From RFSX01 sp964567435 (GTDB taxonomy: Bacteria > Bacteroidota > Bacteroidia > Chitinophagales > Saprospiraceae), in assembly GCA_964567435.1 (NCBI GenBank), contig CAZMMQ010000004.1, forward strand, positions 52,799-116,798: a stretch of 64,000 nucleotides of DNA, read 5' to 3'. The position numbers and the translations under genes are program-made. Positions 28,118 through 37,531 of the stretch are shown here, in pieces (position 1 is the stretch's first letter; each line of letters begins with the position of its first letter). The notes beneath the pieces are model-generated. The model made no database searches and had not been told where the DNA came from. It worked only from the letters and a program-made list of their open reading frames with translations.

Positions 28118-28417
28118 ATATAAAAGATTAATATGTGAGTGTAAATGAACAGATGCAGACCAGCAGTTAATTGAGGTTGATAAATGCTAATTTAATCAAT
28201 ATATGCCCTAAGACAAAACATATAACAGTAAATGTAGAATAGGTCAAAATTTAGGATGAGAAAAACATATTATTGCAAAATATTATATGTTACATTCTCA
28301 AAATCTGTTTTATATTGTTGATCCTTTAAGCATTCTTAACATTATGACGCAGTTTTATGAAAAGGTAATCAAAAAGTCTGCATCTTTATTTGTGAAATCT
28401 TTTTTCAATCATTATTC
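28118..28417. other. Divergent intergenic region
   Basis: This 300-bp AT-rich stretch lies between the divergent OmpA-like cluster and the aminotransferase gene. It should hold both promoters, but I saw no clear TAnnTTTG box at a convincing distance and no gene. Confidence 0.4.
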
Positions 28418-29647
28418 ATGAAATCAAGGAGGCATTTTATTAGAGATATTTCCATTTTAGGACTAGGTGCAAAGAGCTTGACTTCGCTTTCTCAAAAAAG
28501 TCTATCAACAAATAGTACATGGACTGAGATAGCAAATCAATATTTCAAAGACCCTAATGGTAATTTGAACTTTAATACTGGCAGTGCAGGTGTAATGCCT
28601 ATTAGTGTATATAATGAGTATATAAAGAATGTCAAGGCACTATGTGAATATGCCCCTTATGAGATAAAGGCTAGTATGAAAACCAGGATTCGTCGATCTC
28701 TTAAGAGATTAGCCAATCTTGTCAATGTTCAACCAGAGGAGATTTCTTATGTAAGAAATACCACAGCTGGCATCAATCACATCTTATTAGGATTTCCATT
28801 TAAGGAAGGGGATGAAATAGTTATATCTGAGATGGCATATTCTTATGTCAAGAATATCGCGAAGAGGCTGATAGAACTCAAGAAAGTGGTAATCAGGACT
28901 GTGAGAATACCTGGTGGTGGTTTTAATAGTGATGAAATCTTTGCGGGATTTAAAAATGAAATGAGTTCTAGGACGGCGTTGATAGTTGTAACTGGAATAA
29001 CGCATCAATTTGGCTACAGGATGCCCGTCAAAAGTATCTGCCAATTAGCACACCAATATGGAGCAAAGACATTAGTAGATGCAGCTCATTGTATTGGTCA
29101 CATTCCACAGGATATCAAAGACTTAGAATGTGATTACTACGTAAGCAGTCTGCATAAATGGATGTCTGCACCTCTTGGTACAGGAATGCTATATATTAAA
29201 AACGGATTGACATCGGATATAGAGCCTCTTTTGCCTTGCCCACATCCGGATTCAGAATCAATGGTTAAATTTGATTATACCGGTACAGTTGCATTTCAGA
29301 ATGTGTTGAGTATGGAAGCGGTGCTAGATTTTCAAGAGGCTATTGGCTATGAACGAAAGTTTCAGCGTCTTCACAGTCTTGCTGATTTATTTGTCAGTCA
29401 GATTAAGGATATACCTACAGCAAATGTATTATCGGATAAAGACAACTTAACAGGAGTGATCGCTTTTAATTTTAAAGGCAAGTTAAGTATAGAACTTTTA
29501 AAAAAATTAGAAGAAAGCTATGGCATCCATGCAAAATTATCTGGATATAGACGTGAAGCATTTATAAGAGCATCTATTAATCTCCACTTGGAGGAAATGG
29601 ATGTGATGTATTTTGCTAACAGTGTTCGCGAACTAGTAGCAAGTTAA
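28418..29647 (+). CDS. Class V aminotransferase-fold PLP enzyme (isopenicillin-N-epimerase-like)
   Basis: This 409-residue protein belongs to the class V, fold type I PLP-dependent family that includes cysteine desulfurases, kynureninase-like enzymes and isopenicillin N epimerase. The cofactor Asp lies in LVDAAHCIGHIP, and the Schiff-base Lys lies in SSLHKWMSAP at about residue 246, followed by GTGMLYIK. The N-terminal end carries SRRHFIRD followed by a hydrophobic stretch, which resembles a twin-arginine signal, so export to the periplasm is possible. The gene overlaps no neighbour, and only 3 bp separate it from the VanZ-like gene, which suggests one transcript. The substrate cannot be told from the sequence. 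Confidence 0.85.
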   Translation: MKSRRHFIRDISILGLGAKSLTSLSQKSLSTNSTWTEIANQYFKDPNGNLNFNTGSAGVMPISVYNEYIKNVKALCEYAPYEIKASMKTRIRRSLKRLANLVNVQPEEISYVRNTTAGINHILLGFPFKEGDEIVISEMAYSYVKNIAKRLIELKKVVIRTVRIPGGGFNSDEIFAGFKNEMSSRTALIVVTGITHQFGYRMPVKSICQLAHQYGAKTLVDAAHCIGHIPQDIKDLECDYYVSSLHKWMSAPLGTGMLYIKNGLTSDIEPLLPCPHPDSESMVKFDYTGTVAFQNVLSMEAVLDFQEAIGYERKFQRLHSLADLFVSQIKDIPTANVLSDKDNLTGVIAFNFKGKLSIELLKKLEESYGIHAKLSGYRREAFIRASINLHLEEMDVMYFANSVRELVAS

Positions 29648-29650
29648 TTA

Positions 29651-30484
29651 ATGTCAAAATTTGTAAGATTTCTCAGTGCCCACAAAGCACTTGCCTTTTC
29701 AATCTGTATAATCTATTACTTGCTTGTCGTATTACCTCATAATGAAGTAGGGAGAGCGGTTAATAATTTTTTCTCAGACTTTAGCCGAACCAAGTATAAT
29801 AGGATTGTTGAAGGCTTATTTGTATTGATGATTATAATTCTTCTTGCGGTCAGTTGGAAGGTTATAAAAAAAGAGAGATTGCTAGGTATTATTGGTTCTC
29901 ATCTAATCGTATCACTGTTGTCTTTCGTCTTTTGCTTTTACTTTTTAATGGTAGTCAGTGTAGAATCTGTGCATTTTATCCAATATGCTATTTTGGCATT
30001 TGTGCTTTTTCCAATAATTGGTCATTTCAGAAGCACGATGGCTTGGGGCACTATGCTTGGGGCACTTGATGAACTTTATCAATACTTGATCCTAGAGAAT
30101 ATTGCCTTTTATTTTGACTTTAATGATGTTGTGTTAGATGCAGTAGGCTTAGCCATGGGCTTGGTTATTCTTTTTATTTTGGGAATCAGATCCTTAGCTA
30201 TTCCACCTACTAGAATTCTAAAAAGACCAGAGAAATTCTTACCATTGGGATTGGCAATAGTATTGATAGTCGCATGGGTGCTAGGTTATTTTTCTATAAA
30301 CTATAATTATAATAATCCTGCATTTTTTACTTTATATAAGCATCCAATTCCTCAAGGATTTTGGTACTATCCACCAGGGCCTCCTGCCCGCTTTCATATA
30401 CTAACGCCATTTCCAGCAATGTTAATTATTGCAGGATTAGTACTATTCTATGGCAAGTTAGATGGTCGTTCCGTGCATCACTAG
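29651..30484 (+). CDS. VanZ-like multi-pass membrane protein
   Basis: This 277-residue protein has about seven hydrophobic helices. The segment GALDELYQYLILEN followed by DFNDVVLDAVGLAMG matches the core of VanZ-like domains (D-E-x-x-Q, then a D-x-x-x-N/D-x-x-G pattern). VanZ contributes to low-level teicoplanin resistance, but most family members have no known role. A further pair of helices follows the VanZ core, with an aromatic-rich loop (FWYYPPGPP). It probably shares a transcript with the upstream aminotransferase. Confidence 0.75.
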   Translation: MSKFVRFLSAHKALAFSICIIYYLLVVLPHNEVGRAVNNFFSDFSRTKYNRIVEGLFVLMIIILLAVSWKVIKKERLLGIIGSHLIVSLLSFVFCFYFLMVVSVESVHFIQYAILAFVLFPIIGHFRSTMAWGTMLGALDELYQYLILENIAFYFDFNDVVLDAVGLAMGLVILFILGIRSLAIPPTRILKRPEKFLPLGLAIVLIVAWVLGYFSINYNYNNPAFFTLYKHPIPQGFWYYPPGPPARFHILTPFPAMLIIAGLVLFYGKLDGRSVHH

Positions 30485-30535
30485 TACAATAGTTATATAT
30501 TAGCTTTTTTTATATCTAAAAATTAACCAAATATT

Positions 30536-30736
30536 ATGGCAGTTATTAAAGTCGTAGAAATATTGTCCAATTCTACAAAGAGCTGGGAAGATGCAACTAA
30601 GAATGCGGTTGCAAGAGCTTCAAAATCTATTAAGGGAATTAAGTCTGCATATGTTCAGGAGCAAAGTGTGGTAGTATCCAGAGGAAAAGTGACTGAATAT
30701 AGAGTCAACCTTAAAGTTTCTTTTGCTGTAAAATAA
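30536..30736 (+). CDS. Dodecin family flavin-binding protein
   Basis: This 66-residue protein matches dodecins, small proteins that assemble into hollow dodecamers and store flavins. Typical features are the start MAVIKVVEILSNSTKSWEDA, the helix NAVARASKSIKGI and the last strand YRVNLKVSFAV, with the family's usual length of 65-72 residues. Dodecins that bind riboflavin or FMN have a Trp in the SWEDA segment, and it is present here (W17). A strong terminator follows, so this is a single-gene transcript or the last gene of one. Confidence 0.92.
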   Translation: MAVIKVVEILSNSTKSWEDATKNAVARASKSIKGIKSAYVQEQSVVVSRGKVTEYRVNLKVSFAVK

Positions 30737-30759
30737 ATATAGACCATAACTAGTCTATT

Positions 30760-30788
30760 AAAAGGTGACAAGCAGGTCACCTTTTTTT
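30760..30788 (+). terminator. Terminator after dodecin gene
   Basis: Stem AAAAGGTGAC with GTCACCTTTT and a 6-nt loop, followed by Ts. It can work for both converging genes. Confidence 0.88.
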
Positions 30789-30804
30789 ATTTAGGTTATA
30801 GAAT

Positions 30805-31773
30805 CTAGAAACTACTAATCTCATTTAGATATTGATGAATAACTTTCTCTTCCCAATAGTAAGTAGAAGCCTCACTTACAAATCCGACATGCCCTCCATA
30901 CTTAGGAGTCAATAAGGTAATCCATGGATTTTTGTTGACTTCTTCCAAAGGATAACAGGGCTTAGGAAGAAAAGGATCATCCAGTGCATTGACAATTAAC
31001 GTAGGTACCTTTATGTCTTTTAGAAACTGTTTGCTATTGCTCTTATTATAATAATCTACTGCATTTTTGAATCCATGGAGATTAGCCGTATACACATCAT
31101 CAAATTCGAAGAGAGACTTAATGGAATTTATGTGGGTAAGATCGACTAGTTCAGGGAACTGATTGCTTTTATCTTTTACCTTTATTCTGAGGGACTTTAG
31201 AAATTTTTTTTCATATATGAAGTTGGACTTTTTGCTGATTTGCCTTGAAGCTGCTTCCAAATCTACAGGTACAGAAATAGCAACGATAGACATGACGTCC
31301 CTGACAGAAGGGTATATGTTTTCTCCAACATATTTCAATACTAGGTTGCCACCCAGGCTGAATCCTACTAAAGCAATCTCATCATACGATGTGCCTAACT
31401 GCTGGACAACTTCATGAATGTCATCTGTAGCTCCACTATGATAGAGTCGCACATTTTTATTCATTGTTCCAGAACAACCTCTATAATTGATAGCGGCTAT
31501 ATCCCAACCTCGTTGGTGAAGGATGCTTCCTGTTCCGATAATATATTTGGATAAGCTTGATCCTTCCAAGCCGTGACATAGAATGGCAAGTCTATTGGAT
31601 TGACTTCCCAGTCTATCTACATGGAGAAAATCTCCATCGCTTGTAGTCACAATTTCACGCGTATAATTTGGTATACTCTGTCTTCTGAATAAGACAGGGA
31701 AAATAGTATTGACATGACCGTTTCTCAGTATGAGTCTCGGTTTATATTCTTTAAACGCTATATTAGGAATCAG
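30805..31773 (-). CDS. YheT-like alpha/beta hydrolase
   Basis: This is an alpha/beta-fold hydrolase of the YheT/ABHD1-3 family (typical length about 320-340). The nucleophile elbow is GFSLGGN, the acid is in NALDDPFLP, and the base is in YGGHVGF. The first canonical start (GTG at 31650) would remove the conserved N-terminus. The frame is open upstream and encodes EYKPRLILRNGHVNTIFP, a hallmark of the family, up to the FKBP stop. The start is therefore probably a CTG at 31773 that overlaps the FKBP stop codon (CTGA), giving 322 residues; an ATT start is an alternative. Substrates of this family are mostly unknown esters. Confidence 0.8.
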   Translation of the reverse strand: MIPNIAFKEYKPRLILRNGHVNTIFPVLFRRQSIPNYTREIVTTSDGDFLHVDRLGSQSNRLAILCHGLEGSSLSKYIIGTGSILHQRGWDIAAINYRGCSGTMNKNVRLYHSGATDDIHEVVQQLGTSYDEIALVGFSLGGNLVLKYVGENIYPSVRDVMSIVAISVPVDLEAASRQISKKSNFIYEKKFLKSLRIKVKDKSNQFPELVDLTHINSIKSLFEFDDVYTANLHGFKNAVDYYNKSNSKQFLKDIKVPTLIVNALDDPFLPKPCYPLEEVNKNPWITLLTPKYGGHVGFVSEASTYYWEEKVIHQYLNEISSF

Positions 31774-32204
31774 AAGTCCAATACTTCGATCTCAAAAATT
31801 AGATCAGCATTAGGAGGAATATCTCCGCCTTGGCCTCTGGTACCATATCCCAAAGGAGAAGGGATAAACAGAGTGCCAGAGCCACCTCTGCCAAACAATT
31901 GAATACCTTCTGTCCATCCAGGGATAACTTGATTTAAACCAATTCTCAATCCTTGATGCGAGTCAAATATCAATCCATCTGTTCTTGTTCCTATATAAGC
32001 TACGGTCACAACAGAAGAAACACTTGGCTTATCTGCAGAACCAGGCGTATCTATTATGTATTTTAAACCAGTAGCAGTTTCTTGGACTTCCAGATTATTT
32101 TGTTCTATAAATTCGTCAATGCTAATAAGGTCTGGGGTGTTATCCCCACAGGCTATGAATAAAAATCCCATTAGTAATAACCCTGCTACAAAAATCTGTC
32201 TCAT
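31770..32204 (-). CDS. FKBP-type peptidyl-prolyl isomerase lipoprotein
   Basis: This 144-residue lipoprotein has a signal peptide ending in FIAC (Cys19). The rest is a single FKBP domain (about 48-144) with GLKYIIDTPG, VTVAYIGTRTDGLIFDS, VIPGWTEGIQL, PSPLGYGTRG and IPPNADLIFEIEVLDF. It catalyses cis-trans isomerisation of prolyl bonds and probably helps fold envelope proteins. It starts 17 bp after the metalloprotease lipoprotein gene and its stop overlaps the probable start of the hydrolase gene, so the three form an operon. Confidence 0.93.
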   Translation of the reverse strand: MRQIFVAGLLLMGFLFIACGDNTPDLISIDEFIEQNNLEVQETATGLKYIIDTPGSADKPSVSSVVTVAYIGTRTDGLIFDSHQGLRIGLNQVIPGWTEGIQLFGRGGSGTLFIPSPLGYGTRGQGGDIPPNADLIFEIEVLDF

Positions 32205-32221
32205 ATTTAAAAATTAATATA

Positions 32222-32704
32222 TCATTTTGAAAATAGTTCGTCTAAATACCTCACTCTAGTATCATCATTAAACATAAATGGACAAGCATCCAAAGTACTA
32301 TGCATGATGCTTACACAAGTATTTGTTTCTCCATCTATTCTGTCATCATGCTCCAAATCTAAAAAGCAATGACCTAATTCATGAAAAATCAAGAACTGTC
32401 TGTCATTTTCTTCTGCATCAGCCCAATAATCTCTGTCTATAATCACTTTACGAGGTCTTCTTTCATTTCTAAAACACTGACCTAGCACCTCTGATCTTCC
32501 AATATCCTGAAGTAGCCCTTCTATATTTGCTTCTACAAAATCCACTTCTATTCCTCTAGCAGCTGCTTCGTCTACAAATATCTGAAAATATGGCACTAAT
32601 TCAGGATCAGTCTCCAATGTGTCTGTTTGATTACATCCAACGATAAACAATACTACAGCTAGAAGTGGAAATCTAAGGTTTCTTATGTTTTTAATTTTAT
32701 TCAC
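32222..32704 (-). CDS. Zinc-metalloprotease-like lipoprotein
   Basis: This 160-residue protein has a lipoprotein signal peptide with Cys24 in IVGC. It carries HELGHCFLDLEH, an HExxH zinc-protease motif with a third His six residues later (H108, H112, H119, catalytic E109), and a possible Met-turn at SIMHS. This arrangement occurs in small Bacteroidota lipoproteins of unknown substrate. It is the first gene of an apparent three-gene operon with FKBP and YheT-like genes. Confidence 0.75.
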   Translation of the reverse strand: MNKIKNIRNLRFPLLAVVLFIVGCNQTDTLETDPELVPYFQIFVDEAAARGIEVDFVEANIEGLLQDIGRSEVLGQCFRNERRPRKVIIDRDYWADAEENDRQFLIFHELGHCFLDLEHDDRIDGETNTCVSIMHSTLDACPFMFNDDTRVRYLDELFSK

Positions 32705-32806
32705 CTACTATTAATTAGAGTTTTAACGGATTAATATAGTTCTAAATTGAATTACATTATATTAATTATATTTCAAGTATTCAATAATTACCTTTAAGTC
32801 CTTTTT

Positions 32807-33391
32807 ATGACGAATATTGAGAGCAAACTGCCTGTTAAGACGATTACACTCCTTTTCTCTCTTTTATGTATGATTATTACTACAAATAAGTTGCATTCTC
32901 AATCAGAAAATAGTCCTCTGCGAGAGATAGGCATACGATTTTCTGGATTCAATGATTTCAATCTTATGTATAAGAAATCCAAATCTGATAACATGTATCG
33001 TCGACACAGATTTCTGATTTCTTCTTTTTCGTTTAGTACCCGTGATAACAGTTATTCTTCCAATATTGGATATGCGTTTGGAAAAGAAACAAGACGGAGC
33101 ATTAAGGATAATTTTGGCTGGTACATTGGACCAGAATACAGGTTTTCTGTCTTGTATAATTCCAGAGTTATCAATGCACCAAATATAACAAGACAAGTGA
33201 CCATCCAACCCTCTATAGGCCTTGTCTTAGGTTTCTTTTTAGATATTTCAGATAGTATCATATTAAGTGCAGAAATAATTCCAGCGATTACTGCTGGCTA
33301 TACGAGCTTTACTGATGCAGAGGATACCTTAATAATAGATGCTACGCTAAGCACAACTGCCACGGCACTGACTCTCATGTATCAGTTCTGA
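32807..33391 (+). CDS. Small secreted beta-barrel-like protein
   Basis: This 194-residue protein has a signal peptide (about 1-32, ending LHSQ) and alternating hydrophobic and polar strands, ending in an aromatic (ALTLMYQF), as expected for a small outer-membrane barrel. I do not recognise a specific family. It starts on the opposite strand to the protease lipoprotein operon and stops 1 bp before the frameshifted uracil-DNA-glycosylase-like gene, so the two are probably co-transcribed. Confidence 0.6.
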   Translation: MTNIESKLPVKTITLLFSLLCMIITTNKLHSQSENSPLREIGIRFSGFNDFNLMYKKSKSDNMYRRHRFLISSFSFSTRDNSYSSNIGYAFGKETRRSIKDNFGWYIGPEYRFSVLYNSRVINAPNITRQVTIQPSIGLVLGFFLDISDSIILSAEIIPAITAGYTSFTDAEDTLIIDATLSTTATALTLMYQF

Positions 33392-33392
33392 T

Positions 33393-34080
33393 TTGTCTAT
33401 GCTTGCTGCAAGTCATTATCTCAAGTTTTATAAGTCATTAGGCGCTGGAGAATTGATGCCGAAGATGTCTGAGGTCAGAATACTGAATCCCTTCAAAGAA
33501 GGTGAGACGTGGGCACTCATAAGTCGCTTTTATCACAAGTACTATAATAATAGTCATCGAAGAGTGTTCCTAATCGGCATCAATCCAGGGCGCCTCGGAG
33601 CAGGTGTGACAGGAATCCCATTTACCGATCCCTATCATCTGCAAGAAGTATGTGATATAGAACATGATTTCCCTCTCAAGCAAGAAATTTCATCTCTATT
33701 TATCTATGAACTTATAGATAAACTGGGTGGTCCAGATATATTCTATAAGCACTTTTATGTCACTTCTGTGTGCCCGTTAGGATTTGTTAAAGGCAAGAAG
33801 AACTACAATTATTATGATGACAAAATATTATTGAATGCGGTAGAGCCTCTCATCGTCAGAAGCCTGTACTTCCAGTCCAAGCATTTTTGCAATAATGCTA
33901 TTGCTTACAGTCTTGGGAAAGGTAAAAATTATAATTATCTAAGATTATTGAATGATAAGCATGGGTTGGTTTGACGATATATTACCATTGCCACATCCAC
34001 GTTGGATTATGCAATACCAGCGAACCAACAAGCTGCAATATCTGGATACCTATGCTAATGCGCTCAGTGTATGGACTTAG
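33393..34080 (+). pseudogene. SMUG2-like uracil-DNA glycosylase, frameshifted
   Basis: The first frame encodes 193 residues of a uracil-DNA-glycosylase-fold protein of the SMUG2 type (GINPGRLGAGVTGIPFTDP, and YVTSVCPLGFVKGKKN). It stops after NDKHGLV. In the next frame, starting at the same spot, the sequence continues GWFDDILPLPHPRWIMQYQ and ends ALSVWT at 34080. HPRWIMQY is the family's C-terminal motif, so one G too many in the GGG run at 33963-33965 has shifted the frame. This may be a real pseudogene or a sequencing error. The enzyme would remove uracil or oxidised pyrimidines from DNA. The corrected protein would be about 228 residues. Confidence 0.82.
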
Positions 34081-36734
34081 AAGCTCTCGCCACCACCATC
34101 AAAGGCACCACTTGATCCTCTTTTACCTCTTTGCTTCTTCTTTTGATTGATTCGATAACTGAGGGTAACGGTTCCCGTTCGGCTTCTCCATTGGAATTCC
34201 GATTGTTGGAAGAAGTCATCCAAAAACACCGAGCCAGCTCTTCTTCTTGAGTTAAATAAGTCTCTTATGCTCAGTGTTACCGATAGATTCTTTTTCTCGA
34301 GTAAGTCTTTGCTCCATCCTAGATCAACAGATGTGATTGCTCGGGATTCTCCTTGAGCGGATTGTCTTGGTCCTCTATAGTTAAGTCTTAGTTGGAGGTC
34401 AGAGTCGAAAAAGGTAAATCTGGAAGTCATCCTAGCATTCCAGGTTATATTATCAGTTTCCTGTAGATTGAAATTATATCTGTCCTCAAAGGCTTGAAAA
34501 TCATCAGGATTATCTTGTACATCTCTATAGTATCTAAATACCTCCTGAGCCACATCCTCCTGATTTACACTCAACTGATTTCTAAATATGTTAGTATTAA
34601 AATTGAGGCGCAGCCATTTAAGCGCAGTATAAGAGGCTGTTATGTCAAGGCCATAATCATCAGTAGTGCCTACATTAACAGGAATACGAAAGGTAGAAAA
34701 ACTGGTATTATCTATTGTAATAAGCCTCTGAATAGAAGATGCAGTACGTCTATAGAATAAGCTACTTGAGAGTGAGACATCTTCCCAATACTTGATAGAT
34801 CCAATCTCATAAGAATCTGTAAACTGAGGATTCAAATTAGGATTGCCAGAGAAGAAGTTACGGCTATCTTGAAAAGTAAAGAAAGGATTTAAATCCCAAA
34901 AACGTGGTCTTCTAATTCGACGGCTATAGCTAATTTGTAACGCATCTGTGTCATTCAGATGATAAGAGACATGACCACTTGGAAATAGATTAAAGAAATC
35001 CCTTTTGTTCTCAGGTACATCTTGAGAAGATACCAAAATGGTATTGATCAAAGAGTACTCACTTCTTAGTCCAAATTGGAAACTGATGTCATTTAGCCTA
35101 TTCCCATATATGCCATAGGTAGCAAAGACATCTTCGTCATAATTGAAGGCATTGTCTAGGCCGGGTAAGGCTGAGTAAAAGCCATTGGCATCAGCTTGTT
35201 CTACTAAGTAATTGGTTCTAATATCTCTAAGACTGCTTTTAAGTCCTACTTCGTACTTATGATCCTTCCCCAAAGGATGTACATAGTCAAGTTGAAGCTC
35301 AAGCGTTGTATAATCTTCCCTGACATCACCCCTTTGATTTAGAGTAACTTCTTGGGCATTAAATGAGGTCTGGGTTTCTGTAAAAATGTTTCTTTCAGTT
35401 TCTAATCTATCTCTGAAGGATATACTGGCATTTAATTTATGTTCTCGTGAAGATAACTCCTTAGAATAGTTTAGATCATATTGCAAGGCACTTTCAATTT
35501 CTTTCTCATCATCTCTTCTAAATGTCGTTAGTTGAAGTAATTCATTAGGGATGTCATTTTCGAAATCATCAAAATCAAAAAATTGACTGTCATCTATATT
35601 TTGCCATAAGGGTTCAAAGTTAAAATTACCCAATGCATCTGAGTAGTCTTGAAATAAAAGGTCAGCTACATTATTATTGTCAGAATATTTATAATTAAAT
35701 GAACCAGTTAATTGGTCCTTGTCAGAGAAGTAATAATCTGCTCCAAATCTTATACTATTACTCAGCCCACCCCTAGACATATCTCTATTTTGGATAGTTA
35801 ATTGTCTTTCTAGATTGTTGCCAGATTCATTATTAGTCAATCTATCTTGGATGGTGTTGCCCCCACCTGGACCTGTTCTATAATTGATACCATAATTGAC
35901 AAACCAATTAAGATTGTTTTTACGATAGTTAAGATTGGCAGACAGGCCTGCATTAGTTGGGAGCCCTCCAGAAACATCTATTGCCCCATTAAATCCGCCT
36001 CCTGTATTCTTTTTCAATACAATATTGATAATGCCTGCCATACCTTCCGCGTCATATCGTGCTGAAGGATTGGTTATAACCTCTATTTTGTCAATCAGAT
36101 TTGAAGGTAGACTCCTGAGACCACTTCCATCATTGACGCCGACAAGGCTGGATGGTCTTCCATCAATTAAGACTCTGACGCCTTGAGAGCCTCTGAGTGA
36201 TATATTACCTTCTATATCCACATCTAAAGAAGGTACATTATTCAGTACATCCTCAGCATTACCTCCTCTGTTAGCTAAATCTTTATCTACTGTGAATACT
36301 TTCTTATCCAGTGAGAATGTAGTCTCACTCCTTTCAGCGACAATCTCAACATCTTCTAACTGAACAGCATCAGGAGATAATAGAATTTCACCTAAGTCAA
36401 TTATCTGACTTCCTGCACTAATCTCAATATGATCTATAGTGTGTGACTTATAGGAGATGAATTCTATGACGGCATATATGTCTAATTTATCTGATTTGAA
36501 AGAGAATAAGCCCCCAATTTCCGTTAGTCCACCTCCAGATATGACACCATCTGATTTGGAGTATATGGAAACAGTGGCAAATTCTAACCCTTGACCTGTC
36601 TCCGAGTCTATCACTTTGCCTTTGATAATAATTGGAGGTGTCCAATTGTTTTCTCTGGTGCTGCTACCAGTTTGAGCAGTACAAATACTTATATGTAGGT
36701 ATAACGTAGTTAATACTAGTAAGCACAGTCTCAT
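34077..36734 (-). CDS. TonB-dependent outer-membrane receptor with carboxypeptidase-like N-terminal domain
   Basis: This 885-residue protein has a signal peptide (1-20), a carboxypeptidase-regulatory-like domain (about 35-115; IKGKVIDSETGQGLEFATV), a plug domain (about 130-235; NVPSLDVDIEGNISLRG, VLIDGRPSSL, IEVITNPSARYDAEG) and a beta-barrel. It belongs to the outer membrane beta-barrel family related to TonB receptors and is not the SusC type. The C-terminal end after the last strand has an extra basic, Gly-rich tail (KKKQRGKRG). The ligand is not evident, and there is no SusD or siderophore gene nearby. Its 3' end overlaps the convergent glycosylase gene by 4 bp. Confidence 0.9.
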   Translation of the reverse strand: MRLCLLVLTTLYLHISICTAQTGSSTRENNWTPPIIIKGKVIDSETGQGLEFATVSIYSKSDGVISGGGLTEIGGLFSFKSDKLDIYAVIEFISYKSHTIDHIEISAGSQIIDLGEILLSPDAVQLEDVEIVAERSETTFSLDKKVFTVDKDLANRGGNAEDVLNNVPSLDVDIEGNISLRGSQGVRVLIDGRPSSLVGVNDGSGLRSLPSNLIDKIEVITNPSARYDAEGMAGIINIVLKKNTGGGFNGAIDVSGGLPTNAGLSANLNYRKNNLNWFVNYGINYRTGPGGGNTIQDRLTNNESGNNLERQLTIQNRDMSRGGLSNSIRFGADYYFSDKDQLTGSFNYKYSDNNNVADLLFQDYSDALGNFNFEPLWQNIDDSQFFDFDDFENDIPNELLQLTTFRRDDEKEIESALQYDLNYSKELSSREHKLNASISFRDRLETERNIFTETQTSFNAQEVTLNQRGDVREDYTTLELQLDYVHPLGKDHKYEVGLKSSLRDIRTNYLVEQADANGFYSALPGLDNAFNYDEDVFATYGIYGNRLNDISFQFGLRSEYSLINTILVSSQDVPENKRDFFNLFPSGHVSYHLNDTDALQISYSRRIRRPRFWDLNPFFTFQDSRNFFSGNPNLNPQFTDSYEIGSIKYWEDVSLSSSLFYRRTASSIQRLITIDNTSFSTFRIPVNVGTTDDYGLDITASYTALKWLRLNFNTNIFRNQLSVNQEDVAQEVFRYYRDVQDNPDDFQAFEDRYNFNLQETDNITWNARMTSRFTFFDSDLQLRLNYRGPRQSAQGESRAITSVDLGWSKDLLEKKNLSVTLSIRDLFNSRRRAGSVFLDDFFQQSEFQWRSRTGTVTLSYRINQKKKQRGKRGSSGAFDGGGESF

Positions 36735-36979
36735 CTAAATCTTATATCTGAAGGCCAAAATTACTCATTGCAACCAAATAGTTAAGACAAAAGATGATAG
36801 CTATAGGTTTACAGATTAGGATAAAATCTACGTGATTTGTAAGGAAAATAAACCTGTTCATCGATAGAGTAGGGTCTGAGAATTATGAAAATCTTAATTT
36901 GTCGTAAAAGATAACCTCCTTACTCACTTTTACGTTAATGCTATAAGTTATTGGTTGTTAGACTAAAATATGAAGCAGT

Positions 36980-37498
36980 ATGAGAATTTGGATTAGTATG
37001 TTGGTATTATTAGGAAGCATTAGTATTCAGGCGCAAACTCATGTCGAGCCAGATTTGGAAAGAAGTAGAAAGTATATACTATACAAAGTCAATGAAATTC
37101 GCACTAATGGGTGTCGCTGTGGAGGGGAAAGGCTGAAGGCAACTCATAAATTGATGTGGAGCGAAACATTGACAGCTAGCGCACGAGCTCATGCAACAGA
37201 GATGGATGAGTATAATTTTTTTGGACACAGATCATTGGATGGAAAAGATATAGGGGACAGATTAGATGACTTTGATTACCCTTGGCAATATGTGGGTGAG
37301 AATCTTGCAGAAGGACAAGACAATTTTGAAGAGGCATTAGAAGATTGGTTGGAGAGTGATTCTCATTGTAGAATGATTATGAACCCAGATATGAAAGAAA
37401 TGGGAATGGCTAAGGTGGGCAAGTATTGGGTGCATCATTTTGGTACAAGGATGCCTAAGCATTATAAGAGGACTAGAACATATTATAAAGAAGGATAA
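36980..37498 (+). CDS. Secreted CAP (SCP/PR1-like) domain protein
   Basis: This 172-residue protein has a signal peptide (about 1-18, ending IQAQ) and a single CAP domain. Family motifs are SARAHATEMDEYNFFGH, VGENLAEG and WLESDSHCRMIMNPDMKEMGM, and the last strand contains YWVHHFG. Two conserved His and Glu residues that form the CAP cavity appear in HATEM and FGH/GEN. Bacterial CAP proteins are secreted and mostly of unknown activity. A start at 36980 (MRIWISMLVLLG) is supported by the signal peptide. Confidence 0.85.
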   Translation: MRIWISMLVLLGSISIQAQTHVEPDLERSRKYILYKVNEIRTNGCRCGGERLKATHKLMWSETLTASARAHATEMDEYNFFGHRSLDGKDIGDRLDDFDYPWQYVGENLAEGQDNFEEALEDWLESDSHCRMIMNPDMKEMGMAKVGKYWVHHFGTRMPKHYKRTRTYYKEG

Positions 37499-37531
37499 TA
37501 CGTATCTTCGAACTAAATTACATGAGCGCCA

